Shown here piece after piece: positions 42,793-55,022 of a stretch of 64,000 nt of DNA (positions are counted from its first letter, which is position 1; the number at the start of each line of letters is the position of its first letter). A model generated the notes under the pieces. The model was not told the DNA's origin and ran no database searches. It was given only the letters and a program-made list of their open reading frames with translations. The translations under genes and the position numbers were made by a program. Origin of the DNA: Acinetobacter sp. NIPH 2100 (GTDB taxonomy: Bacteria; Pseudomonadota; Gammaproteobacteria; Pseudomonadales; Moraxellaceae); assembly GCF_000369805.1 (NCBI RefSeq), contig NZ_KB850224.1, positions 791,924-855,923 on the forward strand, written 5' to 3'.

Positions 42793-44580
42793 ATGGCTGA
42801 AACTGACATTGCTATGCCAGAATCAACACCAGTTGATTCCCGCCCTGCATTTGCAATCGTAGAAGAGCTCAAAACCAAATTTGGTGAGAACTTCTACGTG
42901 CAGACGACTTTTGAAGAGTTTCCAACAGTCTGGGTTGAGCGCGCACGCGTGCAAGAAGTCCTCATGTTCCTCCGTAAAGTGGAACGTCCTTATGTGATGT
43001 TGTTTGACTTATCAGCGGTAGATGAGCGTTTACGTGTTCACCGTGATGGTTTACCAGCATCAGACTTTACTGTGTTCTATCACTTGTTATCGCTTGAGCG
43101 TAATAGTGATATTCGTATTAAAGTTGCTTTGAATGAAAATGACTTAAGCCTCCCAACCGCAACCAATATTTGGCCAAATGCCAACTGGTACGAGCGTGAA
43201 GCTTACGATATGTTTGGTATCGATTTCGCAGGGCATCCAATGCTCCGTCGTATCTTGTTGCCAACCTATTGGGAAGGTCATCCGTTACGTAAAGAATATT
43301 CAGCGCGTGCGACAGAATATACGCCGTACATGCAAGACCAAGCGAAGCAAGATTTCGAACAAGAACACTTACGCTTTGTGCCAGAAGACTGGGGTCTAAA
43401 ACGCGGCAATGACGACGAAGACTTCATGTTCCTGAACTTGGGTCCTAACCATCCATCTGCGCACGGTGCTTTCCGTGTGGTGTTACAGTTGGACGGTGAA
43501 GAAGTGAAAGACTGTGTACCTGATATCGGTTATCACCACCGTGGTGTGGAAAAGATGGCTGAGCGTCAAACATGGCATTCATTCATTCCTTATACGGATC
43601 GTGTTGACTACCTCGGAGGTTGTGCGCAAAACATGCCATACGTGATGGCAGTTGAGCAGCTTGCTGGTATTAAAGTGCCTGAGCGTGCACAAGTTATTCG
43701 TGTGATGCTGAACGAATTATTCCGTATCAATAACCACTTGTTGTTCTGTGGTACAGCGATTCAGGATGCGGGTGGTATGACCCCAGTATTCTATATGTTC
43801 GCAGACCGTCAAAAAGTCTATGACATCGTTGAGGCGATTACTGGTTACCGTATGCACCCAGCATGGTTCCGTATCGGTGGTACGGCACATGACCTTCCAA
43901 ATAACTGGCAAAAGCTGGTGAAAGAGTTGTTGGAATGGATGCCGAAACGTTTGAACGAGTACTACACTGCGGCGCTTAAAAACTCAGTATTTATTGGTCG
44001 TACCCGCAATGTTGCGCAATACGATGCTAAATCTGCGTTGGCTTGGGGTGTGACTGGTACGGGTCTACGTGCGACAGGTATTGATTTTGATGTTCGTAAA
44101 TATCGTCCATACAGTGGTTATGAAAACTTCGACTTTGATATTCCAGTGGAATATGAAGGCGATGCATATGCACGTGTCTTGGTTCACTTCCGTGAAATTA
44201 CTGAGTCGTTGAAAATCATTCAACAGTGCTTGGACAACATGCCATCTGGTCCATATAAAGCGGATCACCCATTGGCTGTTCCACCACCGAAAGATAAGAC
44301 ATTACAAGATATTGAAACCTTGATTACGCACTTCTTGAGCGTTTCTTGGGGTCCAGTGATGCCTGCGGGTGAGTCATCATTTATGACGGAAGTGGTGAAA
44401 GGTGCGAGTACTTATTATTTGACTTCTGATAAGTCAACCATGAGTTATCGTACGCGTATCCGTACTCCGACATTTACTCACTTACAGCAAATGCCATCAG
44501 TGATTAACGGCAGTTTGGTTTCTGACTTGATCATTTATTTGGCAACCATTGACGTGGTTATGGCTGACGTGGATCGCTAG
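42793..44580 (+). CDS. nuoC: NADH-quinone oxidoreductase fused subunits C/D
   Basis: This 595-residue fusion of NuoC (30-kDa domain, about residues 20-195, with [25 protein letters not shown]) and NuoD (49-kDa domain from about residue 215, [22 protein letters not shown]) is the arrangement found in gammaproteobacteria. NuoD forms the quinone pocket together with Nuo[13 protein letters not shown] and the C-terminal DVVMADVDR are present. AGGAAG precedes the ATG. Confidence 0.97.
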   Translation: MAETDIAMPESTPVDSRPAFAIVEELKTKFGENFYVQTTFEEFPTVWVERARVQEVLMFLRKVERPYVMLFDLSAVDERLRVHRDGLPASDFTVFYHLLSLERNSDIRIKVALNENDLSLPTATNIWPNANWYEREAYDMFGIDFAGHPMLRRILLPTYWEGHPLRKEYSARATEYTPYMQDQAKQDFEQEHLRFVPEDWGLKRGNDDEDFMFLNLGPNHPSAHGAFRVVLQLDGEEVKDCVPDIGYHHRGVEKMAERQTWHSFIPYTDRVDYLGGCAQNMPYVMAVEQLAGIKVPERAQVIRVMLNELFRINNHLLFCGTAIQDAGGMTPVFYMFADRQKVYDIVEAITGYRMHPAWFRIGGTAHDLPNNWQKLVKELLEWMPKRLNEYYTAALKNSVFIGRTRNVAQYDAKSALAWGVTGTGLRATGIDFDVRKYRPYSGYENFDFDIPVEYEGDAYARVLVHFREITESLKIIQQCLDNMPSGPYKADHPLAVPPPKDKTLQDIETLITHFLSVSWGPVMPAGESSFMTEVVKGASTYYLTSDKSTMSYRTRIRTPTFTHLQQMPSVINGSLVSDLIIYLATIDVVMADVDR

Positions 44581-44592
44581 GGGTAAACGATT

Positions 44593-45102
44593 ATGATGAT
44601 TTTGACTGATAAAAAACCTCGTGTGAATGTTGAAGGGATTTTGACTGCTGAAGAAATCCATGAAATTGAACATCACATTGGTCACTATCCGTACCCACGT
44701 GCAGCATCTTTGGATGCATTGAAGTGTGTACAAGGCCGTAATGGCTGGGTAGATGATGCGCAAATGAATGCAATTGCACAATTGCTGACGATTAGTGTGG
44801 CGGATTTAGAAGGTGTAGCGACGTTCTATAACCGAATCTATCGCCAACCTGTGGGTCGTCATGTGATTTTATTATGTGACTCAATTGCGTGCTTCTTGAT
44901 GGGTTCAGAAACTTTAGCCGAAGCATTTCAGCGCGAGTTGGGTATCCAGTACGGACAAACTACAGCAGATGGTCGTTTTACCTTGCTCCCAATTTGCTGT
45001 TTAGGCAACTGTGATAAAGGTCCAACTTTAATGATTGATGAAGATACTCACGGTTTAGTGGAAGTGTCATCAGTCAAACAGTTATTGGAGAAGTATGTAT
45101 GA
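44593..45102 (+). CDS. nuoE: NADH-quinone oxidoreductase subunit E
   Basis: This 169-residue NADH-module subunit has a [2Fe-2S] cluster (N1a) with thioredoxin-like fold. The four cysteines are in [12 protein letters not shown] and [11 protein letters not shown]. Two adjacent ATG codons (44593 and 44596) are both possible starts. The stop overlaps the nuoF start by 4 bases (ATGA). Confidence 0.96.
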   Translation: MMILTDKKPRVNVEGILTAEEIHEIEHHIGHYPYPRAASLDALKCVQGRNGWVDDAQMNAIAQLLTISVADLEGVATFYNRIYRQPVGRHVILLCDSIACFLMGSETLAEAFQRELGIQYGQTTADGRFTLLPICCLGNCDKGPTLMIDEDTHGLVEVSSVKQLLEKYV

Positions 45103-46424
45103 ATACTGAACCAAAACCAATTTATGGCGACGGTAACCCAGAAACGCATCCACTCACTTGGCGTTTGAGTAAGCAAGAACACGTACGTGTGGCTGACGAT
45201 TACGAAGCACTTGAAGGTTATGCTGGCTTCAAAAAAGCGCTTAGCATGCCGCCAAAAGATGTGCTTGAAGTGATTAAAGCTGCGACGGTTAAAGGTCGTG
45301 GTGGTGCAGGCTTCCCAGCAGGGATCAAATGGTCATTGATGGCACCAAATGATGGTGGTCCACGTTATTTGATCTGTAATGCCGATGAAATGGAACCAGG
45401 TACCTTTAAAGACCGTTTGTTGATGGAAAAACTTCCTCATCAATTGATCGAAGGCATGCTGATTGCGGGTTATACCCTTGAAGCAACTCATGGTTATATC
45501 TTCATTCGTGGTGAATATATCGAAGCTGCCCAATACTTAAATGAAGCGTTAGAGCAAGTTCGTGCCAAAGGTTACCTCGGTGAAAATATCTTGGGTACAG
45601 GTTGGAACTTCGAGTTGTATGTGCATACAGGCGCAGGGCGTTATATCTGTGGTGAAGAAACTGCATTGATTAACTCGCTTGAAGGTCGTCGTGCCAATCC
45701 GCGTACTAAGCCACCGTTCCCGCAAGTTGCAGGGGCATGGGGTCGTCCAACGATTGTCAACAACGTTGAGACCTATAATAACTTGCCTGCGATTATGCTT
45801 CGTGGTCCTGAGTGGTACATCAATCTTTCTGCTGGTAAGTCGAAAGACCCAGGTACCAAGATCTATGGCGCATCAGGTAAGGTTAAATTCCCAGGTCTTT
45901 GGGAACTTCCATTCGGTACAACCGCACGTGAAGTGATTGAAGAACATGCTGGCGGTATGCGTGATGGCTTAACTTTGAAAGCATGGTTACCAGGTGGTGC
46001 ATCGACTGACTTTTTAGCAGCTGAGCACATTGATCTTCCAATGGATTCTGAAACAATCATGAAAGCGGGTTCACGTTTAGGAACCTGTTTGTTGATGGTG
46101 GTGGATGAAACCCAATGTATGGTTTCTGCGACACGTAATTTAGAAGAATTCTTTGCACGTGAATCATGTGGTTTCTGTACACCATGCCGTGATGGTTTAC
46201 CTTGGGCAGTTAAAGCGCTGAAAGCACTCGAAGCGGGCGAGGGTAAGAAAGAAGATATCGATCATTTACAAGAGCTTACTCGTAAATTATGGATTGGTAA
46301 AACTTTCTGTGCTCACGCACCAGGTGCGATGGAGCCGCTTATGGGCGCACTTAAATATTTCCGTGGCGAGTTTGAAGCAAAGGTTAAAACCCATGCTCCT
46401 GCTCTAGACGTAGAACAAGCTTAA
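45099..46424 (+). CDS. nuoF: NADH-quinone oxidoreductase subunit F
   Basis: This 441-residue subunit binds NADH, FMN and cluster N3. The NADH/FMN loop is [16 protein letters not shown], and the second glycine-rich site is [13 protein letters not shown]. The [4Fe-4S] ligands are in [12 protein letters not shown] plus a downstream cysteine (KTFCAHAPG). It is translationally coupled to nuoE and followed after 11 bases by nuoG. Confidence 0.97.
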   Translation: MNTEPKPIYGDGNPETHPLTWRLSKQEHVRVADDYEALEGYAGFKKALSMPPKDVLEVIKAATVKGRGGAGFPAGIKWSLMAPNDGGPRYLICNADEMEPGTFKDRLLMEKLPHQLIEGMLIAGYTLEATHGYIFIRGEYIEAAQYLNEALEQVRAKGYLGENILGTGWNFELYVHTGAGRYICGEETALINSLEGRRANPRTKPPFPQVAGAWGRPTIVNNVETYNNLPAIMLRGPEWYINLSAGKSKDPGTKIYGASGKVKFPGLWELPFGTTAREVIEEHAGGMRDGLTLKAWLPGGASTDFLAAEHIDLPMDSETIMKAGSRLGTCLLMVVDETQCMVSATRNLEEFFARESCGFCTPCRDGLPWAVKALKALEAGEGKKEDIDHLQELTRKLWIGKTFCAHAPGAMEPLMGALKYFRGEFEAKVKTHAPALDVEQA

Positions 46425-46435
46425 GGAATTCGACT

Positions 46436-49120
46436 ATGGCTACAATTCATGTCGATGGAAAATCGTATGAAGTCAACGGCACAGAAAACTTGCTACAAGC
46501 ATGTTTAAGCCTTGGCATCGACATCCCGTATTTTTGTTGGCACCCATCCTTAGGTTCTGTTGGTTCTTGTCGTCAATGTGCGGTGACTCAGTACGCAAAT
46601 CCTGAGGACACACGTGGACGCTTGGTGATGTCATGTATGACACCTGCGACCGACAATACCTATATTTCGATTGAAGACAAAGAAGCAACGGATTTCCGTG
46701 CATCGATTGTTGAATTCTTGATGACCAACCACCCACACGACTGTCCAGTCTGTGAAGAGGGCGGTCACTGTCATTTACAAGATATGACAGTCATGACGCA
46801 ACATGATCGTCGTCGCTATCGCTTTACCAAACGTACTCATCACAACCAAGAGTTGGGTTCGTTTATTGCGCATGAGATGAACCGTTGTATCGCTTGCTAC
46901 CGTTGTGTGCGTTACTACAAAGATTATGCTGGCGGTACAGACTTTGGTGTGTATGCCAATGCATCACGCGTGTATTTCGGTCGTCCAGAATCGGGAACTT
47001 TAGAATCTGAATTCTCTGGTAACTTGACTGAAGTCTGCCCAACAGGTGTATTCACCGACAAGACACATTCAGCACGCTATAACCGTAAATGGGACATGCA
47101 GTATGCGCCAAGCGTATGTCATGGCTGTTCTTCAGGTTGTAACATTTCTCCGGGCGAACGCTATGGCGAAATCCGTCGTGTTGAAAACCGTTTTAATGGT
47201 TCAGTCAACCAGTACTTCCTTTGCGACAAAGGTCGTTTCGGTACAGGCTATGTGAACCGTGAAGATCGTCCACGTCAACCGCAGTTCCGTAATGGTGAAA
47301 CTGTTGCGACCGTGAGTGTTGATCAGGCACTTGATCAAGTGATTACTCAACTTCAAGGCAAGAAAGTGTTAGGTATTGGTTCTCCACGCGCGAGCTTGGA
47401 ATCAAACTACGCACTGCGTGAACTCGTTGGGCAAGACAATTACTCAACAGGTATGTCTCAAAAAGATCAAAACTTGGTTGAGTTAGCTGCATCAATCATG
47501 CAAACACAGGGTATCTATAACCCGAACATGCGTGAAATTGAAAGCTATGATGCAGTGTTGATCTTGGGTGAAGACTTAACTCAAACTGCGCCACGTATGG
47601 CATTGTCAGTTCGCCAAGCTGCGAAAAACAAAGCCAAAGAAATGGCTGCTGCAACACGTACACCAGACTGGTTAGCTGAACCTGTGCAACGTATTGGTCA
47701 AGATGCAAAATCACCAATCTATATCCTTGCTGCAACTCAAACGCGTTTAGCCGATGTTGCAACAGGTGAAGTGGTTGCATCGCCAAATGATATCGCACGT
47801 TTAGGTTTTGCGGTTGCTGCTGCTGTTAAAGGCGAAGCACTCTCTGGTTTAGCTGATGATGCAAAAGCATTTGCGCAAACCATTGCAGATACCTTGAAAG
47901 CTGCGAAAAAGCCATTGATTATCTCGGGTACTAGCTTACAAGATCCTGCCATCATGGAAGCTGCAGCTCAAGTAGCGCAAAATCTAGGCGAACATGCAGG
48001 CTTGTCATTGACTGTTCCAGAAGTGAACTCAATGGGCTTGGCATTGTTTGGTGGCTTAAGCTTAGAACAAGCATTTGCACAAGATTATGATGCAGTGGTT
48101 GTGATTGAAAATGACTTAACTCGTCGTTTACCAGTTGCACAAGTGAAAGCTGCATTTGACAAGGCTGAGACTGTGATCGTACTCGATCATAGTGAAACTG
48201 AAACCTTGAAACTTGCCGATATCGTACTTTCAGCAGCAAGTTTCGCTGAAGGTGATGGTACTGTCGTGAGCCAAGAAGGCCGTGCACAACGTTTCTATCA
48301 AGTGTATGACCCAAGCTACTACAAACCTGAATATGCGATTAAAGAATCTTGGCGCTGGTTACATGCCATTGAGACTGGTCTTAAAGGCAAAGCAGTGGAT
48401 TGGACACTTCTTGATGATGTAATTGATGACATCGTGAAGAATGTTCCTGTGCTTGCAGCAATTGAAGATGTTGCACCTGATGCGGGTTATCGTATTCACG
48501 GCTTGAAAATTGCACGTGAACCACGTCGTTATTCAGGTCGTACTGCAATGCGTGCGCCGTTATCGATTCACGAACCTAAGCAACCGACTGACATCGATTC
48601 AGCATTAACCTTCTCGATGGAAGGCTATGTGGGTAACCAGACTGCATCGTCATTGGTACCTTTCGCATGGTCTGCAGGTTGGAACTCACCGCAAGCTTGG
48701 AACAAATACCAAGATGAAGTGGGTGGTCACTTAAAAGGTGGTGATTCAGGTGTACGTTTATTCGATCGTTTAGCAAAACGTCCTGCACGTAGCTATGTGG
48801 CACCGTCAGCTGTTGTTGTGAATCCTGAAAGTTTCCGTCTTGTGCCAATGCACCATATCTTTGGTTCTGGCGAATTCACCATTAAAACACCTGCGATGGA
48901 ATCTCGTATTCCTGAGGCCATGTTTGCTGTGGGTGAGCAAGATGCGACTCGTTTGAATGTTCAAGACGGTCAACGTATTACAGTGAAAGCGGGTGAGACG
49001 AGTATTAGCTTGCCAGTACAAGTGATCGAATATTTACCAACAGGTTATATTGGTTACCCAATTGGTTTAGCACCAACAGTTTCATTGGCAGAGCCTGTTT
49101 CTGTGGCGGTAGGAGTGTAA
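46436..49120 (+). CDS. nuoG: NADH-quinone oxidoreductase subunit G
   Basis: This 894-residue subunit is the large iron-sulfur subunit of the NADH module. The N-terminal [2Fe-2S] domain has [16 protein letters not shown] His-containing [4Fe-4S] site lies around [14 protein letters not shown], and further ligands are in [13 protein letters not shown]. The N7 cluster motif [13 protein letters not shown] with the distant FLCDKGRFG is present, so N7 is retained. The C-terminal part is molybdopterin-oxidoreductase-like without the cofactor. The gene is highly Ala/Val-rich in its middle. Confidence 0.96.
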   Translation: MATIHVDGKSYEVNGTENLLQACLSLGIDIPYFCWHPSLGSVGSCRQCAVTQYANPEDTRGRLVMSCMTPATDNTYISIEDKEATDFRASIVEFLMTNHPHDCPVCEEGGHCHLQDMTVMTQHDRRRYRFTKRTHHNQELGSFIAHEMNRCIACYRCVRYYKDYAGGTDFGVYANASRVYFGRPESGTLESEFSGNLTEVCPTGVFTDKTHSARYNRKWDMQYAPSVCHGCSSGCNISPGERYGEIRRVENRFNGSVNQYFLCDKGRFGTGYVNREDRPRQPQFRNGETVATVSVDQALDQVITQLQGKKVLGIGSPRASLESNYALRELVGQDNYSTGMSQKDQNLVELAASIMQTQGIYNPNMREIESYDAVLILGEDLTQTAPRMALSVRQAAKNKAKEMAAATRTPDWLAEPVQRIGQDAKSPIYILAATQTRLADVATGEVVASPNDIARLGFAVAAAVKGEALSGLADDAKAFAQTIADTLKAAKKPLIISGTSLQDPAIMEAAAQVAQNLGEHAGLSLTVPEVNSMGLALFGGLSLEQAFAQDYDAVVVIENDLTRRLPVAQVKAAFDKAETVIVLDHSETETLKLADIVLSAASFAEGDGTVVSQEGRAQRFYQVYDPSYYKPEYAIKESWRWLHAIETGLKGKAVDWTLLDDVIDDIVKNVPVLAAIEDVAPDAGYRIHGLKIAREPRRYSGRTAMRAPLSIHEPKQPTDIDSALTFSMEGYVGNQTASSLVPFAWSAGWNSPQAWNKYQDEVGGHLKGGDSGVRLFDRLAKRPARSYVAPSAVVVNPESFRLVPMHHIFGSGEFTIKTPAMESRIPEAMFAVGEQDATRLNVQDGQRITVKAGETSISLPVQVIEYLPTGYIGYPIGLAPTVSLAEPVSVAVGV

Positions 49121-49123
49121 TTC

Positions 49124-50140
49124 ATGAATCAAGAAATTATACGTCAAACGCCACTTTGGGCTGAGAACTGGCCAATCGCTTATTCAGTGATTCAGGCTGT
49201 TGTGATCTTGCTGGTGGTGGTTTTGGTTGCCGCATTAATGTCATTTATTGAGCGTCGTCTCTTGGCATTATGGCAAGACCGTTACGGTCCAAACCGTGTT
49301 GGTCCGGGTGGTATGTTCCAGATCGTTGCCGACATGCTCAAGATCATGTTCAAAGAAGACTGGACACCAAAGTTTGCCGACAAGCTGACTTTCCGTTTAG
49401 CACCAGCAGTTGCGATGGCAACTGCGGTACTTTCGTTTATGGTGATTCCAGTAAGTCCTACACTGGGCGTTGCGGATATGAGTATCGGTCTATTGTTCTT
49501 TATGGCAATGGCGGGTATTGCAGTTTACGCAGTGTTATTTGGTGGTTGGGCATCTAACAACAAATACTCATTACTCGGTGGTCTTCGTTCTGCTGCTCAA
49601 ACCATTTCTTATGAAGTGTTCTTGGGTATCTCGTTAATGGGTGTGGTTGCGATTGCAGGTTCATTCAACCTTCGTGAGATTGTTGAAGCACAACGTGATA
49701 TGTGGTTCATCATTCCTCAGTTCTTAGGTTTCTTGATCTTTGTGGTTGCGGGTGTTGCGGTCACGCACCGTCACCCATTTGACCAACCAGAAGCTGAACA
49801 AGAATTGGCTGAAGGTTACCATGTCGAATATGGTGGTATGAAGTGGGGGATGTTCTTCGTTGCGGAATACGTCAACGTTGTTTTGATCTCTGCTTTGATC
49901 GTGACTTTATTCTTCGGCGGATGGCTTGCACCATTTAACTTAGAAATTCCATTTGTTCCACCATTATTCTGGTTCGTGATTAAAACAGCATTCTTTGTAA
50001 TGATGTTTGTCTTGGCTCGTGGCTCGTTAATGCGTCCACGTTATGACCAAGTTATGAACTTTGGTTGGAAAGTTTGTTTGCCATTGGCGTTGGTCAACTT
50101 GTTAGTGACTGGTGCTGTGATTCTGATGAATCAGGCCTAG
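49124..50140 (+). CDS. nuoH: NADH-quinone oxidoreductase subunit H
   Basis: This 338-residue membrane subunit forms part of the quinone channel at the junction of the two arms. Eight membrane helices are predicted. The signatures [28 protein letters not shown] and [29 protein letters not shown] are present. Three bases separate it from nuoG. Confidence 0.97.
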   Translation: MNQEIIRQTPLWAENWPIAYSVIQAVVILLVVVLVAALMSFIERRLLALWQDRYGPNRVGPGGMFQIVADMLKIMFKEDWTPKFADKLTFRLAPAVAMATAVLSFMVIPVSPTLGVADMSIGLLFFMAMAGIAVYAVLFGGWASNNKYSLLGGLRSAAQTISYEVFLGISLMGVVAIAGSFNLREIVEAQRDMWFIIPQFLGFLIFVVAGVAVTHRHPFDQPEAEQELAEGYHVEYGGMKWGMFFVAEYVNVVLISALIVTLFFGGWLAPFNLEIPFVPPLFWFVIKTAFFVMMFVLARGSLMRPRYDQVMNFGWKVCLPLALVNLLVTGAVILMNQA

Positions 50141-50158
50141 GACAGCAGGGAGTACAAA

Positions 50159-50701
50159 ATGTATAAAATTCTAGCTGGCTTTGGATCGATTGTACGTTCG
50201 TTATGGATGGTATTCAGCCATGTAACACGTAAACGTGACACGATCTTATATCCAGAAGTACCGGGTGAACAAATTGCGCCTCCACGCTATCGCGGTCGTA
50301 TCGTATTAACGCGTGATCCAGATGGTGAAGAGCGTTGTGTGGCCTGTAACCTTTGTGCGGTTGCATGTCCAGTGGGCTGTATTTCATTGCAAAAAGCGGA
50401 AAAAGAAGATGGACGTTGGTATCCAGAATTTTTCCGTATTAACTTCTCACGATGCATTTTCTGCGGTATGTGTGAAGAAGCATGTCCAACCACAGCGATT
50501 CAGATGACACCAGACTTTGAACTGGGTGAGTATGTACGTCAAGACTTGGTGTATGAGAAAGAAAACTTACTCATTTCTGGACCAGGTAAATATCCTGACT
50601 ACAACTTCTATCGTGTAACCGGTATGGCTGTGAGCGGTAAAGAAAAAGGTCAAGCACAAAAAGAAAGTGCACCAGTAGATGTACGGAGCTTATTACCATG
50701 A
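50159..50701 (+). CDS. nuoI: NADH-quinone oxidoreductase subunit I
   Basis: This 180-residue ferredoxin-like subunit carries two [4Fe-4S] clusters (N6a and N6b). The motifs are [15 protein letters not shown] and [12 protein letters not shown]. An N-terminal amphipathic helix contacts the membrane. The stop overlaps nuoJ by 4 bases. Confidence 0.97.
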   Translation: MYKILAGFGSIVRSLWMVFSHVTRKRDTILYPEVPGEQIAPPRYRGRIVLTRDPDGEERCVACNLCAVACPVGCISLQKAEKEDGRWYPEFFRINFSRCIFCGMCEEACPTTAIQMTPDFELGEYVRQDLVYEKENLLISGPGKYPDYNFYRVTGMAVSGKEKGQAQKESAPVDVRSLLP

Positions 50702-51219
50702 TGTGGCCATTTTATTTGATGGCACTTGTGGCCATTGTTTCGACAGTACGTGTGGTGACCAACACCAATCCTGTGCATGCATTACTTAGCTTGATCGTTT
50801 CTCTTCTCGCTGTAGCTGGCATTTTCATGATCGTGGGCGCGCCGTTTGCGGCTGCGCTTGAGATCATTGTTTATGCAGGGGCGATCATGGTCTTGTTCGT
50901 CTTCGTTGTCATGATGTTGAATCTTGGACAAGATACGATTGAACAGGAAAGCAAATGGTTGACCTCTGACGCTTGGGCTTTTCCTGCACTGATGAGCTTT
51001 TTATTGGGCTTAATTTTGGTGTGGATGCTCGGTGGTGAATACACTACGATTTCTGCGCCAATGGGCACAGAAGTTGTTGGCCCTAAAGCAGTCGGTCAAG
51101 CACTATTTACTCACTATCTATTATTGGTAGAAGTTGCCGCGATGTTATTGCTTGCAGCACTTGTTGCAGCATTCCACTTAGGCAAACGTGAACCAGGTGC
51201 AGAAGAGGATAAAGAATAA
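50698..51219 (+). CDS. nuoJ: NADH-quinone oxidoreductase subunit J
   Basis: This 173-residue subunit has five predicted membrane helices. The helix 3 segment [21 protein letters not shown] contains the pi-bulge sequence conserved in the family. ATG 50698 overlaps the nuoI stop, and ATG 50701 is an alternative. The stop base is shared with the start of nuoK. Confidence 0.95.
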   Translation: MMWPFYLMALVAIVSTVRVVTNTNPVHALLSLIVSLLAVAGIFMIVGAPFAAALEIIVYAGAIMVLFVFVVMMLNLGQDTIEQESKWLTSDAWAFPALMSFLLGLILVWMLGGEYTTISAPMGTEVVGPKAVGQALFTHYLLLVEVAAMLLLAALVAAFHLGKREPGAEEDKE

Positions 51220-51527
51220 TGGGACACATCCCTTTAGAACATGGTTTGATCGTTGCAACCATCCTTTTTGCACTGGGTTTTTACGGTGTAATGGTGCGAC
51301 GCAACCTTTTATTTATGCTAATGAGCCTTGAGGTGATGATGAATGCTGCTGCGTTGGCATTCGTTTTGGCAGGTAGTGTTTGGGCTCAGCCAGATGGACA
51401 GATCATGTTCATTTTGATTCTGACGCTTGCTGCAGCAGAGGCATGTATTGGTCTTGCGATCGTCCTTCAGTTTTATCATCGCTTCCATCACTTGGATGTG
51501 GATGCTGCTAGTGAGATGCGCGGATGA
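51219..51527 (+). CDS. nuoK: NADH-quinone oxidoreductase subunit K
   Basis: This 102-residue subunit has three membrane helices and the two conserved glutamates of the proton path ([13 protein letters not shown] and [16 protein letters not shown]). It resembles MnhC/MrpC antiporter subunits. It overlaps nuoL by 4 bases. Confidence 0.96.
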   Translation: MGHIPLEHGLIVATILFALGFYGVMVRRNLLFMLMSLEVMMNAAALAFVLAGSVWAQPDGQIMFILILTLAAAEACIGLAIVLQFYHRFHHLDVDAASEMRG

Positions 51528-53419
51528 GTACATTATATTTAACCGTTTTATTCCCGCTCATTGGTTTTATCCTGTTAGCGGCAGGGCGTGACAAACTTTC
51601 TGAAAATGTCGCTGCCATTATTGGTGTCGGTTCAGTTGGTTTATCTGCGTTATTTGCTTTAATTGCGGGTCTTGCATTTACCAGCAGTGGTCAAACCGTT
51701 TTTGTTCAACACTTATGGACTTGGTTCAGTGTTGGTGGTTTTGAGCCAGGCATCAGCTTACAGTTAGATGGCTTGTCTTTATTGATGACAGGCATGGTGA
51801 CAGGTGTTGGTTTCCTGATTCACATCTTTGCATCATGGTATATGCGTGGTGAAGAAGGCTATGCGCGTTTCTTCTCTTATTTCAACCTATTCGTTGCCAG
51901 CATGTTGTTGTTGGTCTTGGGCGATAACTTAGCGTTATTGTTCTTGGGTTGGGAAGGCGTAGGTCTGTGCTCATACTTATTGATTGGTTTCTACTACTCA
52001 AACCCTGCAAATGGTTGGGCGGCAATCAAGGCATTCACAGTAACACGTGTGGGTGACGTATTCTTACTCATCGCATTGTTCCTGCTTTATCAACAGTTTG
52101 GTACTTTGAATATTCAGTACATTGTTGAAAATGCAGCGACTGTCATGACGCAAAGCTCATCATTGTCGATCTGGACAGCATTGATGTTGTTCTTGGGTGC
52201 AGCAGGTAAATCAGCGCAAATTCCATTACAAACATGGTTAGCCGATGCGATGGCTGGTCCTACACCAGTATCTGCATTGATCCACGCTGCAACGATGGTG
52301 ACAGCGGGTGTGTACTTATGCTGCCGTATGTTCTCTGTGATGGAAATGGCACCAGAAGTGATGCAGTTCATCTCGATTACAGGTGCAGTAACCTTACTTG
52401 TCGCTGGATTTGCCGCATTGGTTCAAACCGATATCAAACGTATCTTGGCTTACTCAACCATGAGTCAGCTCGGTTATATGTTTATGGCGGTAGGTGCTGA
52501 GGCCTATCAAGCTGGTTTATTCCACATGCTTGCTCACGCATTCTTCAAAGCGTTATTGTTCCTTTCTTCAGGTGCGGTGATTCTTGCGTGTCATCATGAA
52601 CAAAACATTTTCAAAATGGGTGGCTTACGTCACAAGATTCCATTTGTATTCTGGTGTTTCGTCATTGGTGGTGGCGCATTGGCAGCACTTCCAATCGTGA
52701 CCGTCGGCTTCTTCTCTAAAGATGCGATCTTGGGTGCGGTATATGCTCAATCGACTATTGCCAACCTTCCGCTTTACCATACCTTGTACTGGGTCGGTGT
52801 TGCGGGCGCATTCTTAACGTCTATCTATACTTTCCGTTTAATCTGGGTGGTATTCTTCGGCGAAGAGAAAACCCATGCACATGCCATTCATGGCGTGACG
52901 TATTGGGGTCCACTTGCGATTCTTGCTACGTTATCAACAGGTATTGGTTACTTCTTACAAGCGCCAGTTGCCAAGTTATTGACGACTGCAAATATTCCAA
53001 GTTTTGTGATTCCAGAAACATTAGAAGCTGCAGTTTCGCATGCTGAACATTTAGCAAGTGGCGTTGCCCTCGCTGGTTTAGCTGTGGGTATTTTCTTGTT
53101 TGCTTTTGCATATGGTGCAGTAAAAGCTTTTGCTCAAACGTCTTTGGGTTCTGGTTTAGCGCACATTTGCCGTACAGCATTTGGTTTCGATGCTTTGTAT
53201 GACATCGTATTTGTAAAACCTTATTTGTTGATTGCGAAAATCTTAGGTCGTGATCCAGTGGATAGTTTATGGCTGGTTCTTCCTGCGATTGTGAAAGGTG
53301 GTAATAGCTTTACCAGTTCGCGTCAAACAGGTTCATTACGTGAATACGCTTCAAGCATGTCACTCGGTGTAGTGGTGTTATTGATGATCTTGATCGTGAT
53401 TCAGGTTGTGGGGAAATAA
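51524..53419 (+). CDS. nuoL: NADH-quinone oxidoreductase subunit L
   Basis: This 631-residue, antiporter-like proton-pumping subunit has about 16 membrane helices. The conserved [55 protein letters not shown] and LGYMFMAVG are present. The C-terminal long amphipathic (lateral) helix region is also present. The gene slightly precedes nuoM with a 1-base gap. Confidence 0.97.
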   Translation: MSTLYLTVLFPLIGFILLAAGRDKLSENVAAIIGVGSVGLSALFALIAGLAFTSSGQTVFVQHLWTWFSVGGFEPGISLQLDGLSLLMTGMVTGVGFLIHIFASWYMRGEEGYARFFSYFNLFVASMLLLVLGDNLALLFLGWEGVGLCSYLLIGFYYSNPANGWAAIKAFTVTRVGDVFLLIALFLLYQQFGTLNIQYIVENAATVMTQSSSLSIWTALMLFLGAAGKSAQIPLQTWLADAMAGPTPVSALIHAATMVTAGVYLCCRMFSVMEMAPEVMQFISITGAVTLLVAGFAALVQTDIKRILAYSTMSQLGYMFMAVGAEAYQAGLFHMLAHAFFKALLFLSSGAVILACHHEQNIFKMGGLRHKIPFVFWCFVIGGGALAALPIVTVGFFSKDAILGAVYAQSTIANLPLYHTLYWVGVAGAFLTSIYTFRLIWVVFFGEEKTHAHAIHGVTYWGPLAILATLSTGIGYFLQAPVAKLLTTANIPSFVIPETLEAAVSHAEHLASGVALAGLAVGIFLFAFAYGAVKAFAQTSLGSGLAHICRTAFGFDALYDIVFVKPYLLIAKILGRDPVDSLWLVLPAIVKGGNSFTSSRQTGSLREYASSMSLGVVVLLMILIVIQVVGK

Positions 53420-53420
53420 A

Positions 53421-55019
53421 ATGGAAAACAATTTAATTTTACCCGCACTGATTTTAGTTCCTTTCATTGCTGGTTTTATTTGTTGGTTAGTTGATAAATA
53501 CGACCAACATTTGCCACGCTGGATTGCCTTGATTGGTATGCTCATTACCTTTGGTTTGGGCATTGCACTGTGGCAAAGTGGTACATTTAGCTATGAGTTG
53601 GGGGGCAAAGTCCCGACTTGGGCTGCTGAATTCCATCTTCCTTGGATTCAGACTTTAGGCATTAGCATTCACTTAGCAGTGGATGGTTTGTCTTTACTCA
53701 TGGTGTTGTTGACTGCATTACTCGGTGTACTTGCAGTGGGCTGTTCATGGGGTGAGATTCAAAAGAACGTTGGTTTCTTCCATTTAAACTTACTTTGGAG
53801 TTTAGGTGGGGTCATCGGTGTATTCTTGGCGATTGACTTATTCCTGTTCTTCTTCTTCTGGGAGATGATGCTTGTACCAATCTACTTCTTGATTGCGTTA
53901 TGGGGTCACTCAGGGTCGAATGGTCGTTCGCGTGTTTATGCTGCAACCAAATTCTTCTTATATACTCAAATCGCTGGTTTGATCATGTTGATCGGTATCT
54001 TAGGCCTTGTGGTCTATGGATACATGATGACAGGTATGATCGGTTTTGATTACAACTATTTATTGGCTGTTGCGAACCACTTACCACCTGAAGTTGCTTA
54101 TGCATTTATGCTGTGTTTCTTCATTGGTTTTGCGGTGAAATTACCTGTATTCCCATTACACGGTTGGTTACCTGATGCACATGCTCAGGCACCAACAGCG
54201 GGTTCTGTGGACTTGGCTGGTATTTTGATTAAAACAGCTGCGTACGGTTTGCTTCGTTTCGTAATTCCATTCTTCCCAGCTGCATCAGCACAATTTGCTG
54301 ATATCGCGATTATTTTGGGTCTGATTGGTATTTTCTACGGTGCATTCTTAGCATATCAACAAACAGATATGAAACGCCTGCTTGCGTATACCTCTATTTC
54401 GCACATGGGTTTCATCTTACTTGCAATTTATGCAGGTAACATCCTGACTTTCCAAGGCCTCATGATCATGATGTTGGCGCATGGCTTGTCATCTGCTGCA
54501 TTGTTCATTATGTCTGGTCAAGTGTATGAGCGTTTACATACACGTGATTTACGTTTGATGGGCGGTCTTCGTGGTCAGTTGCAATACTTGCCATTCTTCT
54601 TGATGTTCTTCGTTGCAGCATTGGTTGGTGTACCAGGTTTAGGTAACTTTATTGGTGAATTCCTGATCTTGATGGGTTCATTCAAATCTTATCCAGCGTT
54701 CACCATCATCGCAGCAGTGAGTTTGGTATTTGCTGGTCTATATGGTCTGATCTTGATTCACAAAGCATTGTTTGGTGAACCAAATCCAGAGCAAAAGCAG
54801 CACTATACCAGTCCGCTTAAAGATCTATCTGCACGTGAAGTTAGCATTTTGATGATCTGTGCGATCGGTTTGGTTTGGTTAGGTATTTACCCACAAACAT
54901 TCTTGGATATGTCTCATTCAAGCATGCAATGGTTAGTAAATAGTTATATGCCAGTACAAGAAGTTGTCGAAACTGTTCAACAGGCAGCAACTCAACTTGA
55001 ACATGTGGAGATGCAATAA
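53421..55019 (+). CDS. nuoM: NADH-quinone oxidoreductase subunit M
   Basis: This 532-residue antiporter-like proton-pumping subunit has FFFFWEMMLVPIYFLIALWG and VKLPVFPLHGWLPDAHAQAPTAGSVDLAGILIKTAAYGLLRF. ATG 53421 (MENNLILPAL) is used; the frame could extend to TTG 53406 inside nuoL, without support. Confidence 0.96.
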   Translation: MENNLILPALILVPFIAGFICWLVDKYDQHLPRWIALIGMLITFGLGIALWQSGTFSYELGGKVPTWAAEFHLPWIQTLGISIHLAVDGLSLLMVLLTALLGVLAVGCSWGEIQKNVGFFHLNLLWSLGGVIGVFLAIDLFLFFFFWEMMLVPIYFLIALWGHSGSNGRSRVYAATKFFLYTQIAGLIMLIGILGLVVYGYMMTGMIGFDYNYLLAVANHLPPEVAYAFMLCFFIGFAVKLPVFPLHGWLPDAHAQAPTAGSVDLAGILIKTAAYGLLRFVIPFFPAASAQFADIAIILGLIGIFYGAFLAYQQTDMKRLLAYTSISHMGFILLAIYAGNILTFQGLMIMMLAHGLSSAALFIMSGQVYERLHTRDLRLMGGLRGQLQYLPFFLMFFVAALVGVPGLGNFIGEFLILMGSFKSYPAFTIIAAVSLVFAGLYGLILIHKALFGEPNPEQKQHYTSPLKDLSAREVSILMICAIGLVWLGIYPQTFLDMSHSSMQWLVNSYMPVQEVVETVQQAATQLEHVEMQ

Positions 55020-55022
55020 ATC

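Noticed and set aside
48806-49021. Minus-strand frames within nuoG and many others opposite large genes
   Set aside because: They follow codon structure of the real gene on the other strand and lack ribosome sites.
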